DNA of 64,000 nucleotides from Tetragenococcus sp041859945 (GTDB taxonomy: Bacteria; Bacillota; Bacilli; Lactobacillales; Enterococcaceae), in NCBI GenBank assembly GCA_041859945.1, contig JBFLGC010000001.1, positions 1 through 64,000 of the forward strand. Reading direction: 5' to 3'. Numbering within the stretch: the first letter of the stretch is position 1; each line of letters begins with the position of its first letter. Shown here in pieces: positions 1-8,461 of the stretch. A program made the translations under genes and the position numbers. Under the pieces are notes generated by a model. The model was not told the origin of the DNA, did not search any database, and saw only the letters and a list, made by a program, of their open reading frames with translations.

Positions 1-141
1 GTGATCGTATAAAAGTCTTAAAACGTTGGTAGACCAACTGTTTGATATATTTTGTTCAATATCATAAATCATTCAGGTAATAATAAGTTAAAGTAAATTT
101 TTTATCATACTAACATTCTATTCCTTCAGGAGGCTTAACCT

Positions 142-1747
142 ATGATCAAACACTACACAAAAACATCCACCCAACTATTTTTGGCTTTCTTCCTATTGAC
201 CATGGCAATGGACGCGATCATCTTACCCTAAAGCATGAGTTTAGTGATCGATGCCGTAAGTCAGGGCGGGTCAAAAGAGCTGATTCGCGCGGTTTTCTTC
301 TTTTTGATCGGCTTTACAGCTTTACAAATCTGTGCTTTTTTTAAGCGTTTCTTTAATGGCTTTTTTTAAGCGTTTCTTTAATGCAAAACTAAAAAAAGAA
401 TTCAATCAAGCCACCAAACAATTGGCTTATGCTGCTTTTTCGCGCCATGAAGGCAAATTAAAAGCCACGGATACCTTGTCGTTTATCACCAATGATTTAA
501 AACTTTTGGATGAAAACTATTTAGATGCGATGGTCAGTATGGGTAATTGTGTGGTCATGGCTGTTTCGACCTCGATTTATGTGCTGGCGATCAATTGGCA
601 GGTCGGCTTACTCTTTGTAGCTTGTTCTTTTTTGCCAGCGATTTTACCCAAGCTCACGAAAAAATACGTGGAAGAAAGTTCGCAAAACTGAAGTCACCAA
701 GCGCAACACTACACCAAAATGTTGGTCGACGGCATTAATGGCGTCAAAACTTTGTTGCAATATAACAGTCTCAAAGATTATCAGAAACGTTTGAACCTGT
801 CGTTGACGGATTCAGAAGGTTCTTATATGAAGATGAATACGCTCCAATACCTCTGTAATCTATTGATTGCCTTGATTGCCGGCGTCGGGACCTTTATCCC
901 ACTAAGGATCGGAGGATATTTTGTCTTGAATGGAAGTTTGATGGCAGGCGGCCTGATCGCGATCTTCCTGGCAAGCGATCGTATCCTTTCGCCCCTTTCA
1001 GAAATGGTGCAGTACTACAATAAGATCCAAACGACCAATCAGACGCGGCAAAAAGTCAAAGCCATGCAAGCTGAAAGTGAACAAGCGGACCAGAAAGTTT
1101 ATCCGACCTTGCCAAATGAGGCCTTATACCCCATTTGCTTACGCGATATCCGCGTTCGTTTTGACGATAAAACGCAAATTGCTTTAAATCATTTGACGAT
1201 CGAAAAAGGTAGCAAAACCTTACTCAAGGGAAAATCGGGCAGTGGTAAGACGACTTTACTACGTGTGTTGATGGGACAAGTCAAACCAACGTAGGGCTCG
1301 GTCACTTACGAAGGCAAAAGCTTATCCAAAGAAGAACTCATCGAAAGTATCAGCTACATTCCGCAAGAGGCTTTCTTATTCGATGAAAGTTTACGTTATA
1401 ATTTGACCTTGAATCATGATTATTCCGAGGAAGAAATTTTGCGCGTCATCAATACTTGCGGTTTAGTTGATTTGATCGACAAACGTGGCTTGGACTTTGC
1501 GGTAGGAACGAACGGCGAACATCTTTCCGGCGGTCAAAAACAGCGGATCGAAATTGCACGGGCGGTACTAAGTGGTCGGGATCTATTGATTGCCGATGAA
1601 ATCACCTCTTCTTTGGATGAGCAAACGGCCAAAGAAATCAAAGACACCTTACTAGCCTTACCGAAAACGATCGTTGAAATGGCCCATCATAACACCGGTT
1701 CTTATTTGGATCAATACGATACGGTCATTAATTTGGATACGATTTAA
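142..1747 (+). pseudogene. Decayed ABC exporter half-transporter (membrane domain plus ATPase)
   Basis: Starting at ATG 142 behind a good AGGAGG site, the translation reads as an ABC exporter: an N-terminal membrane domain, then Walker A (GKSGSGKTTLL), Q-loop region (SYIPQEAFLFDES), signature LSGGQKQR and Walker B (LLIADEITSSLD). The frame is broken four times: TAA at 229-231, a 25-bp tandem duplication at 334-383 that shifts the frame by one, TGA at 689-691 (probably a former Trp codon), and TAG at 1292-1294. Downstream of the duplication all segments share one frame, so the gene decayed by point events rather than rearrangement. It has no partner gene in the window. Substrate is unknown; peptide or drug export is usual for the family. 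Not expected to make a functional protein. Confidence 0.9.
334..383 (+). repeat. Perfect 25-bp tandem duplication that frameshifts the ABC pseudogene
   Basis: Positions 334-358 and 359-383 are identical 25-bp units (GCTTTTTTTAAGC followed by GTTTCTTTAATG). Twenty-five is one more than a multiple of three, so the duplication changes the reading frame inside the membrane domain. It looks like replication slippage. Confidence 0.92.
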
Positions 1748-1754
1748 ATTTGCC

Positions 1755-1880
1755 AATTGCAGACACTACTTTCCAATTTTCTTGGCCGCTTTTGTCGATT
1801 GCGGACATTACTTTTCGATTCTTTTGACCGCTTTCCTTGATTGCGGACACTACTTTTCATTTCTTTTGGCCATTCACATC
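1755..1880. repeat. Intergenic 42-bp tandem repeat array (three units)
   Basis: Related units begin at 1755, 1797 and 1839, exactly 42 bp apart. Each starts RATTGCRGACAYTACTTT and continues with a T-rich stretch and a GGCCGCTTT or GACCGCTTT block. The same unit occurs at 17869-17991, 16 kb away. Because 42 is divisible by three, frames through the array stay open and give 14-residue peptide repeats, but no ribosome site or start supports translation. The array lies between two convergent genes. Confidence 0.85.
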
Positions 1881-1903
1881 GAATTTCTAAAATTTCAAAA
1901 AGC

Positions 1904-1931
1904 GACCTAGTGATGACAAACTCACTAGGTC
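1904..1931 (-). terminator. Terminator of pepN (probably bidirectional)
   Basis: Stem GACCTAGTGA / TCACTAGGTC with an 8-nt loop, AT-rich on both sides: A-run at 1897-1901 (T-run on the minus strand) and TTTTATT on the plus strand. Confidence 0.85.
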
Positions 1932-1942
1932 ACTTTTATTAT

Positions 1943-4480
1943 TTATTCAGCAATTACAGTAGCGATGTATTGGTTGACGGTGTCTTTTTGAGCTTCCACC
2001 AAGGCGACGCGATTGGTCACTACATTGATATCCATAGTGATTTCGCGGGTCAGTCCGTTGACATTGCGTTTTGGCTCAAAGAAGGCTTTGAATTCTTCCA
2101 ACCGTTCAGCGGTATGGAAGGCGCCCGCGGTCACGGTGATGTAGGTGGTAAATTCCATATCGCCACCGATCGTATCTTCTAACCATTGCCAGTCGTTTCT
2201 GAACCAATCCCAAGCCGCTTGTTGACCAGCTTTATTGACTAACACCCCACGGTACCAACTCCGTAAATCTTGTGGTTTGATCGTGTCGCTGTCTTCAAAA
2301 TGGCCGACAATACGTGTGATCAAGTCGTTATCTGGCGTATTGGTCAGAGCCGGTACGATGTCGTACTTAAAACCACTATCTGAAGTTTGACGATAAGCGT
2401 CTAATAATTTTTCGAACAAGTCTGAGCTACCATAGTGTTTGACTTCATTTAACAAGACATAAACGCGCGTGTCAGCTGGTAATGCAGCTAAATTGTCACT
2501 GTTTGCTTGGAACAATTCGTGAGCCGTTTGCATCGCCGTTTCATTATCAGCATAAACAGCAGCATTCAAAACGTAAGGCCGAGTCAATTGATCATCGACA
2601 GACTCACCTTTGACTGGTGTCCAGCCCAGACGAGCGACTTGTTTCTCGCTAAGTTTTTCAACAAAAGCTTTCAAATTCGTTTCTTCAACGGTGTCTGGAG
2701 TGACGAATTTTTTCAAATCATTGACGACGCGATAGAGGCTCGCATTGACGATATTTGAAGGACTATCGGCAAATTTCGGCAAGAGTGGCACCAAATCACC
2801 ATAAGAGATCCGGCTGCTTTCAGCTAAAAGTCGCATATCTTGAATGAGTTGCAATTGCGCGATGGCATCGAGATCATCAGCATGCGCCAAAATGTCTTCC
2901 AGTAGGCTTTGATCGTAATGAACGATAAAGTGTGAATCGTTGTCGACATTCAAGCGGAAAGGTGTACCAGCTTCACGGCGTAAGGTAGCAAAGTCGCCGA
3001 GATTCAGCATTTTTTCTGTCATCAACTGTGGTACAGCCGCATAATTACTGTTAAGCGGGATCTGCCATTTCCGCCCTACTTCTTTTCCAGCACCAATGAA
3101 AAATTGTTCTTGATCCAAGACCAGATCACCATCGACTATTTTTGCGGTCACGACGGGGTAACCAGGTTGTTCCAGCCAGGTATCCATGATGGCTTTCAAA
3201 TCAAGTCCCGAAGCTTCTCCTAAGGCTTTCCATAAATCAGCGCCCGTCGCATTTTGATACTTATGACTTGCAAAATAATGCTTGAGGCCAGTTCGTAAAG
3301 CGTCGTCGCCGATCAAAGCACGGACCATGACTAACATCCGGGCACCCTTGGCATAAACGATGGCGCCATCAAAGATCGAGTCGATTTCAGCGGGCGATTC
3401 GACGGCAACATGGACCGATTGCACGCCATCTGTGGCATCCCGTTGCAAAGCGGCAGCGGCTTCTGAGGTTTGGAAGACTTCCCAAATCTTGAAGTCGGGG
3501 GCAATGGCGTCGACGGCAACATATTCCATCATGTTAGCGAAACTTTCATTCAACCACAGATCGTCCCACCACTTCATCGTGACTAAATCGCCGAACCATT
3601 GATGAGCCAATTCATGAGCGATAACGGTGGCCACTACTTGCTTGGTTTCAAGTGAGGTATTGTCTGGATCAAGTAGCAAATAGGCTTCACGATAGGTAAC
3701 TAAACCCCAGTTTTCCATAGCGCCGGCCGAAAAATCGGGCAGGCCAAGTTGCCAAGAATGTGGTAATGGATAAGGCGTTTGGTAAAAGTCTTCATAAAAT
3801 TCGATCGAGCGTTTGGCGATATCTAAAGCAAAATCCAATTCGTTTTCTTTGTGGGCTTTGGTGGCAAAGACCCCCACTTCAACGCCGCTCTCGGTTTTGG
3901 TCAATTTACTTTGGAGTTCGCCAAAACCAAATGCTACGAGATAAGTCGACATAATGACGGTCCGATCGAAATAGTGGACGCCGTTTTCGTTTTTGTCTTC
4001 TGGCATGTTGGCGATGATGGTTTCGCCCGGTTTTTCGTCGAATTTGATGGCCAAATCAAAGGTCGCCTTGGCAGCTGGCTCGTCCACACAAGGAAAAGCT
4101 TGGCGGGCAGCTGTCGTTTCAAATTGCGTCCCGATCAACTGTTTCTTTTGACCATCAACTTGATAATAAGAAGGGTAAATGCCCATCATGGTGTCGGTCA
4201 AAGGCGCTGTGTAAGTGACGGAAAGCGTCGTTTTGCCGGCTTGCGGAAGGTCGATTGTGATGGCTTCCTTGCTATCATCGGTGGTAAAATTCACGGCGTT
4301 GTCATCGGCTAACACCTCGGCAACAGTGAGAAATTTTTGATGAATGTTGATCGTATTGGTGCTAGCATTTCCTGTGATTTTGGTCTTACCACTGATCGTT
4401 TTTGCTGCACGGTCAATGTCTAGATATACTTCATAGTGTTCGGGTTGAAATTGCGTATAAAATCTTGCTTCTTCTGACAT
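1943..4480 (-). CDS. pepN: Aminopeptidase N (M1 family zinc metallopeptidase)
   Basis: 845 residues, full length for a lactic acid bacterial PepN. It removes N-terminal residues from peptides in the cytoplasm and supports use of casein or dietary peptides. The substrate-anchoring motif GAMENWG is followed by the zinc site HELAHQWFGDLV (first His at residue 289) and the downstream glutamate in WLNESFAN. There is no signal peptide. The ATG is preceded by AAGGAGGAAATC. The gene stands alone, with its own terminator just downstream at 1904-1931. Nothing is missing or odd in the sequence. Confidence 0.97.
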   Translation of the reverse strand: MSEEARFYTQFQPEHYEVYLDIDRAAKTISGKTKITGNASTNTINIHQKFLTVAEVLADDNAVNFTTDDSKEAITIDLPQAGKTTLSVTYTAPLTDTMMGIYPSYYQVDGQKKQLIGTQFETTAARQAFPCVDEPAAKATFDLAIKFDEKPGETIIANMPEDKNENGVHYFDRTVIMSTYLVAFGFGELQSKLTKTESGVEVGVFATKAHKENELDFALDIAKRSIEFYEDFYQTPYPLPHSWQLGLPDFSAGAMENWGLVTYREAYLLLDPDNTSLETKQVVATVIAHELAHQWFGDLVTMKWWDDLWLNESFANMMEYVAVDAIAPDFKIWEVFQTSEAAAALQRDATDGVQSVHVAVESPAEIDSIFDGAIVYAKGARMLVMVRALIGDDALRTGLKHYFASHKYQNATGADLWKALGEASGLDLKAIMDTWLEQPGYPVVTAKIVDGDLVLDQEQFFIGAGKEVGRKWQIPLNSNYAAVPQLMTEKMLNLGDFATLRREAGTPFRLNVDNDSHFIVHYDQSLLEDILAHADDLDAIAQLQLIQDMRLLAESSRISYGDLVPLLPKFADSPSNIVNASLYRVVNDLKKFVTPDTVEETNLKAFVEKLSEKQVARLGWTPVKGESVDDQLTRPYVLNAAVYADNETAMQTAHELFQANSDNLAALPADTRVYVLLNEVKHYGSSDLFEKLLDAYRQTSDSGFKYDIVPALTNTPDNDLITRIVGHFEDSDTIKPQDLRSWYRGVLVNKAGQQAAWDWFRNDWQWLEDTIGGDMEFTTYITVTAGAFHTAERLEEFKAFFEPKRNVNGLTREITMDINVVTNRVALVEAQKDTVNQYIATVIAE

Positions 4481-4651
4481 GATTTCCTCCTTGAAAAGGT
4501 GACTTTAACTAAGCATAACGCAATCGCTAGTAAAGTGCCAATTATTTTTAAGATTTCTGGTGAGATTTTTCAGTCTTCTTCGTCATAGCTAGAAAGTTGT
4601 TCTTTCACGCGAATTGTTTTTCTATCACTCGTTGCTTCTTCTACGATCGGT

Positions 4652-5026
4652 TTACTCAATATCTTGGCGGCGGACGACTTCTGGTGGATAGTAGGCCTGG
4701 GTACTTTTCGAATCGACGAGGATTGCGATTCGATCGTCTTCATTATAATAGACATTTCGCAAATGTCCTGGTAGCTTAGGCTGTTCTTTGGAAGGCGAAT
4801 CGAACTGTTTGTTGATGGCAATGATCCCTGCGCAAGAAAAACCGATCTTTTTGATTGCATCAATTCCTTGCAATGTATTGGTGAAAATAGCAATATCTTT
4901 TTTCGTTTGGTTCAAAGGTTTCGTTGTTCCTTGATCCAATGCTTGCTTGGTTTGGAAAACGGTACTTCCATAACCATTTAAACTTCCAAGAGAACTGATA
5001 AACCGTGCCAAAGCTGTATTATCCAT
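4652..5026 (-). CDS. Hypothetical protein, 124 residues, possibly shortened by a frameshift
   Basis: A good ribosome site (AGGAAAGGAG) precedes ATG 5026. The product has no signal peptide or membrane segment and I do not recognise its family. The stop at 4652-4654 comes after a motif RRQDIE. In an overlapping frame, coding-like sequence continues to a stop at 4570 and ends in an acidic tail (SSYDEED), so the native protein may have been about 27 residues longer. It lies downstream of mnmA's position but upstream of pepN on the same strand, and is separated from mnmA by a terminator, so it is probably transcribed alone. Confidence 0.6.
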   Translation of the reverse strand: MDNTALARFISSLGSLNGYGSTVFQTKQALDQGTTKPLNQTKKDIAIFTNTLQGIDAIKKIGFSCAGIIAINKQFDSPSKEQPKLPGHLRNVYYNEDDRIAILVDSKSTQAYYPPEVVRRQDIE

Positions 5027-5086
5027 TCTTTTTCTCCTTTCCTACTTAATTATAGTTCTACTTGCTTCGATTATAGCATATAGAAA

Positions 5087-5113
5087 AACTACCGCAAATC
5101 ACTTGCGGTAGTT
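5087..5113 (-). terminator. Terminator of mnmA
   Basis: Eleven-bp perfect stem AACTACCGCAA / TTGCGGTAGTT with a 5-nt loop, followed on the minus strand by a T-run, a few bases past the mnmA stop codon. Confidence 0.9.
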
Positions 5114-5117
5114 GCGT

Positions 5118-6239
5118 TTAGACATATTGTAATTCTTTTTGCGCTTGGTAAGCATGATCGATCGTGCCGCCACCCAAGCATTCGTCGCCGTCGTAAAAAA
5201 CTACCGCTTGTCCCGGCGTGATAGCGCGGACTGGTTGGTCAAAAATGACTTCTGCCCGGTCATAGTCGAGCAGGCGAACGGTAACGGGCGTGTCTTTTTG
5301 ACGATAGCGGAACTTCGCCGTGCAGACAAATTCACGCGGTTTTTTTTCATTGGTCGTAAAATGAATGTCACTAGCGTCCAAGCGGTCTGCATAAAGGGCC
5401 GGATGATCAAAGCCTTGACCAACATATAAGGTATTAGTTGCAAGATCCTTGCCCACGACAAACCACGGTTCTTGCGACGCGCCACCACCACCGATACCTA
5501 GGCCTTGCCGTTGACCGATCGTATAATACATCAAACCATCGTGATCGCCTTTGACTTCGCCTTCGTACGTCATCATTTTGCCTTTTTTCGCTGGCAAATA
5601 TTCACTCAAAAATTGCTTGAAATTCCGTTCGCCAATAAAGCAAACACCCGTCGAATCCTTTTTCTTCGCCGTTGCCAAACCGGCTTCTGCCGCTATTTCC
5701 CGCACTTGTGGTTTTTGTAAGTGACCTAGGGGAAACATCACTTTGGCAAGTTGTGCTTGTGACAATTGGTTCAAAAAGTAGGTTTGATCTTTATTGCCAT
5801 CAGCCCCGCGTAACATATGAACAATGCCGTCTGCGTCCTTTTCGACTTGGGCATAATGACCCGTGGCGACATAATCAGCCCCCAGTTGCATGGCATAATC
5901 CAAAAAGGCTTTGAACTTGATTTCTTTGTTACACATCACATCTGGATTAGGCGTGCGGCCGGCCCGATATTCCGCCAAAAAGTATTCAAATACGCGGTCC
6001 CAATATTCTTTTTGAAAGTTAACCGAATAATAAGGAATGCCAATTTGACTAGCTACTTTAGCCACGTCTTTGTAATCCTCAGTCGCCGTACACACGCCAT
6101 TTTCATCGGTATCATCCCAATTTTTCATGAAAATACCGATCACATCATACCCTTGTTCTTTTAACAAAAGTGCCGTTACCGACGAGTCCACCCCGCCGCT
6201 CATGCCCACGACAACGCGCGTCTTGCTGTTGTCCGTCAT
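5118..6239 (-). CDS. mnmA: tRNA-specific 2-thiouridylase MnmA
   Basis: 373 residues, the usual length. It adds sulfur to U34 of Lys, Glu and Gln tRNAs using sulfur passed from a cysteine desulfurase. The N-terminal PP-loop ATP motif is GMSGGVDSS. The catalytic cysteines are visible in NPDVMCNKEIKF and DSTGVCFIGER. The rest is the C-terminal beta-barrel. A cysteine desulfurase and DUF1831 gene lie on the same strand 5.5-7 kb upstream, separated by the LytTR/ABC block. ATG 6239 is the natural start for the family (TDNSKTRVVVGMSGG). Confidence 0.96.
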   Translation of the reverse strand: MTDNSKTRVVVGMSGGVDSSVTALLLKEQGYDVIGIFMKNWDDTDENGVCTATEDYKDVAKVASQIGIPYYSVNFQKEYWDRVFEYFLAEYRAGRTPNPDVMCNKEIKFKAFLDYAMQLGADYVATGHYAQVEKDADGIVHMLRGADGNKDQTYFLNQLSQAQLAKVMFPLGHLQKPQVREIAAEAGLATAKKKDSTGVCFIGERNFKQFLSEYLPAKKGKMMTYEGEVKGDHDGLMYYTIGQRQGLGIGGGGASQEPWFVVGKDLATNTLYVGQGFDHPALYADRLDASDIHFTTNEKKPREFVCTAKFRYRQKDTPVTVRLLDYDRAEVIFDQPVRAITPGQAVVFYDGDECLGGGTIDHAYQAQKELQYV

Positions 6240-6601
6240 GTTATCACCATCATTTCATCTTAGATTCTGAATATTCTACGATTTGAAGGTCGCAACTTTT
6301 TCAGTAATTGTTATTATAGCGCATTTTTCTGAAATTTTCACGTTTCGAGTCGTTTTTAAGGGAAAGCCTAGGATCCGAGACTCAATAAGTCTGCTTGACT
6401 CGTACAAGATTTGCCAGTATCCATTATAGACTTCCTCGACTTATATTTGATTCTCTAATATTCAATACAGGTCCAGTCTACCTGCCAGAGATTTCCCACT
6501 GTTTCTGATAGGCTTACTCAATTTGACGGGGATTTGACGGGGATCTGGCGACAATCAGTTTCCTAAAAAATCCAGCCAAGAAATTCTTGGCTGGAAATCG
6601 T
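6240..6601. other. Intergenic region with degenerate repeats and a terminator
   Basis: No gene is visible on either strand. It holds an 11-bp tandem repeat (TTTGACGGGGA twice, near 6522-6543). It also has a weak 41-bp periodicity: the segment near 6391 (CTGCTTGACTCGTA) resembles the one near 6432 (TTCCTCGACTTATA). The far end is the terminator at 6571-6594. Confidence 0.5.
6571..6594 (-). terminator. Terminator of the two-ABC operon
   Basis: Stem TCCAGCCAAGA / TCTTGGCTGGA followed on the minus strand by ATTTTTTAGG, directly after the stop of the ABC gene ending at 6602. Confidence 0.9.
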
Positions 6602-8461
6602 TCATTGATAATATTGCGCTTGGGCGTGCCATAATTCATGGTATTTGCCGTCAAGGTTTTGGAGCAAGGAGGTGTGATCGCCTTGTTCGACGACGGCACC
6701 TTCGTCAAAAACTAAGATCTCATCACAAAAACGACAGCTCGATAACCGATGGGAAATGTAAACAGCGGTCTTGTCGCCGACGATAGAATCGAATTTGCTA
6801 TAGACTTCTTGTTCGGCGATAGGATCGAGGGCCGCGGTGGGTTCGTCTAAAATGATAAAGGGGGCGTCCTTGTATAAAGCGCGCGCGATAGCGATTTTTT
6901 GTGCTTCACCACCGGAAATTTCCACGCCGGCCGGATCAAAATCCTTGTATAGATTGGTTGCTAGTTTGTTTTCACTTTTGGCCAAACGCCCACTAAAGCC
7001 GGCCTCATCCAAGCACTGCTCGACTTTTTTCGCATCATAATCGACCGCAGCCGCGACATTTTGACCGAGACTGAAAGAAAAAAGCGCGAAGTCTTGGAAC
7101 ACGACGGAAAACAGTTGGAGATAATCTTGGTAATCATACTTGCGAATGTTGATCCCATTGAGTAGGATCTCCCCTTCTGTCGGGTCGTACAAACGACAGA
7201 GCAATTTGATAAAAGTCGTCTTACCCGAGCCATTTTCGCCGACCACAGCTAGTCGTTCGCCAATATTGAATTTCATTGAAACATGTCGTAGCGCGTCATT
7301 TTCCGCGTGTGGATAGCGAAAACTGACATCACGAAACTCGATCTCATACTTGCGATCCGAGCGTTTTTCGGTGGTCAGACTGCCTTGGTACATGTCATTA
7401 GGCGTATCCAGAAAATCAAAGGCCACTTGTAAAAATGGTGCGTTGCCTTTGATCCTACCAGTTAGGGAGAAAAGCTTCGTGACACTTTGTGAAAGCTTGG
7501 TGATGGCACCAATGTACTGGGTAACCGAACCCACGCCAAATGCACCGGCCCAAGCCTTCAAACAGACAAAGACATAAACGACCCCGATAAAAAGGGTAGC
7601 CACGATATTGGCTAAAGTCAAAAATATACTCAGTGGTCCGCGAAAATACTTGAAGCTTGCGGCATTATTTTCAATGACTGATCCCTTCCCCACCCAATGA
7701 TAAGCCGTCAACTTGTCTTGGCGAAAAGTGCGCACATCCAAAGCTCTTTTACTTTCATTCATGGAAACTCCAAAGAAATTGAATAAACGATTACTTTCTT
7801 TCATCAAATCTGATAAGCCTAATAAATAACTATCACTCTTGCCTGACAGGGCCGCTGATCCCCAGACACTAGCTACTAGTAAAATAAACAAGACAAGTAA
7901 GGTACTTTTATTATTCAGCAACGTCCATTTTCCGGCAGTTTGCGGGACTTGGGAAGTAAATAAACCAATCGTTAAAAATACCGCTCCTAGTGCCCCAAAA
8001 ATCGCTTCACAAGCATCATCAAAATAACCCACGACTTGCGGGATACCATTGCCCATCCAGATTTCATTTTGGTTGACTTGGTGGTAATTGTCACGGACAG
8101 AAGCATCATCAACGCTGACAAAGTCCATTTTAAGAAATTTTTCGACATAGAGTTGATGGCCTTTTTGATAAAGTTGTTCTTCACAGATCGTCTTCCAGTG
8201 TAACAAAATGGCCTGTAACAAGCCAAGTGCAACATCAACGATCAAGACCGTGATCACTAATTGTTGCAAACGTTCCGGATCTTTTCTTCCTGCCAACTCA
8301 TTAATGATAGTAGCGGATAAAAATAGGGTCACATAAGGCAAAAGATTAGCAATCAAGCGATAAGAACTGCTGGCCCAAAAGATTTGAGGAAAGTGTTGGT
8401 ACCAAAGTTTAAAACCGCGTTTATTCAGCTGCCAAGCTTGTTTGAGCAACGTTTGTTCCAT
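6602..8461 (-). CDS. ABC exporter half-transporter, second of a pair
   Basis: 619 residues from ATG 8461, chosen because AAGGAG lies nine bases upstream; longer versions start inside the neighbour. The N-terminal half has about six membrane segments. The C-terminal ATPase has Walker A (VVGENGSGKTTF), a signature written ISGGEAQKIA, Walker B (FIILDEPTAALDP) and the H-loop SHRLSS. It overlaps the end of the preceding ABC gene by 41 bp, so the two are probably translationally coupled and form a heterodimer. The LytTR regulator and GHKL kinase upstream suggest peptide or antibiotic export or self-protection, but the substrate cannot be read from sequence. Confidence 0.9.
   Translation of the reverse strand: MEQTLLKQAWQLNKRGFKLWYQHFPQIFWASSSYRLIANLLPYVTLFLSATIINELAGRKDPERLQQLVITVLIVDVALGLLQAILLHWKTICEEQLYQKGHQLYVEKFLKMDFVSVDDASVRDNYHQVNQNEIWMGNGIPQVVGYFDDACEAIFGALGAVFLTIGLFTSQVPQTAGKWTLLNNKSTLLVLFILLVASVWGSAALSGKSDSYLLGLSDLMKESNRLFNFFGVSMNESKRALDVRTFRQDKLTAYHWVGKGSVIENNAASFKYFRGPLSIFLTLANIVATLFIGVVYVFVCLKAWAGAFGVGSVTQYIGAITKLSQSVTKLFSLTGRIKGNAPFLQVAFDFLDTPNDMYQGSLTTEKRSDRKYEIEFRDVSFRYPHAENDALRHVSMKFNIGERLAVVGENGSGKTTFIKLLCRLYDPTEGEILLNGINIRKYDYQDYLQLFSVVFQDFALFSFSLGQNVAAAVDYDAKKVEQCLDEAGFSGRLAKSENKLATNLYKDFDPAGVEISGGEAQKIAIARALYKDAPFIILDEPTAALDPIAEQEVYSKFDSIVGDKTAVYISHRLSSCRFCDEILVFDEGAVVEQGDHTSLLQNLDGKYHELWHAQAQYYQ

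Noticed and set aside
142..1747. Stop-codon readthrough or selenocysteine recoding
   Set aside because: Three different stops plus a frameshifting duplication fit decay, and no recoding element is seen.
1755..1880. CRISPR array
   Set aside because: Units are contiguous without unique spacers, diverged from each other, and no cas genes are present.
1674..1910. Open frame through the 42-bp array coding 14-residue repeats
   Set aside because: No ribosome site; the frame stays open because 42 is a multiple of three, and it begins inside the ABC pseudogene.
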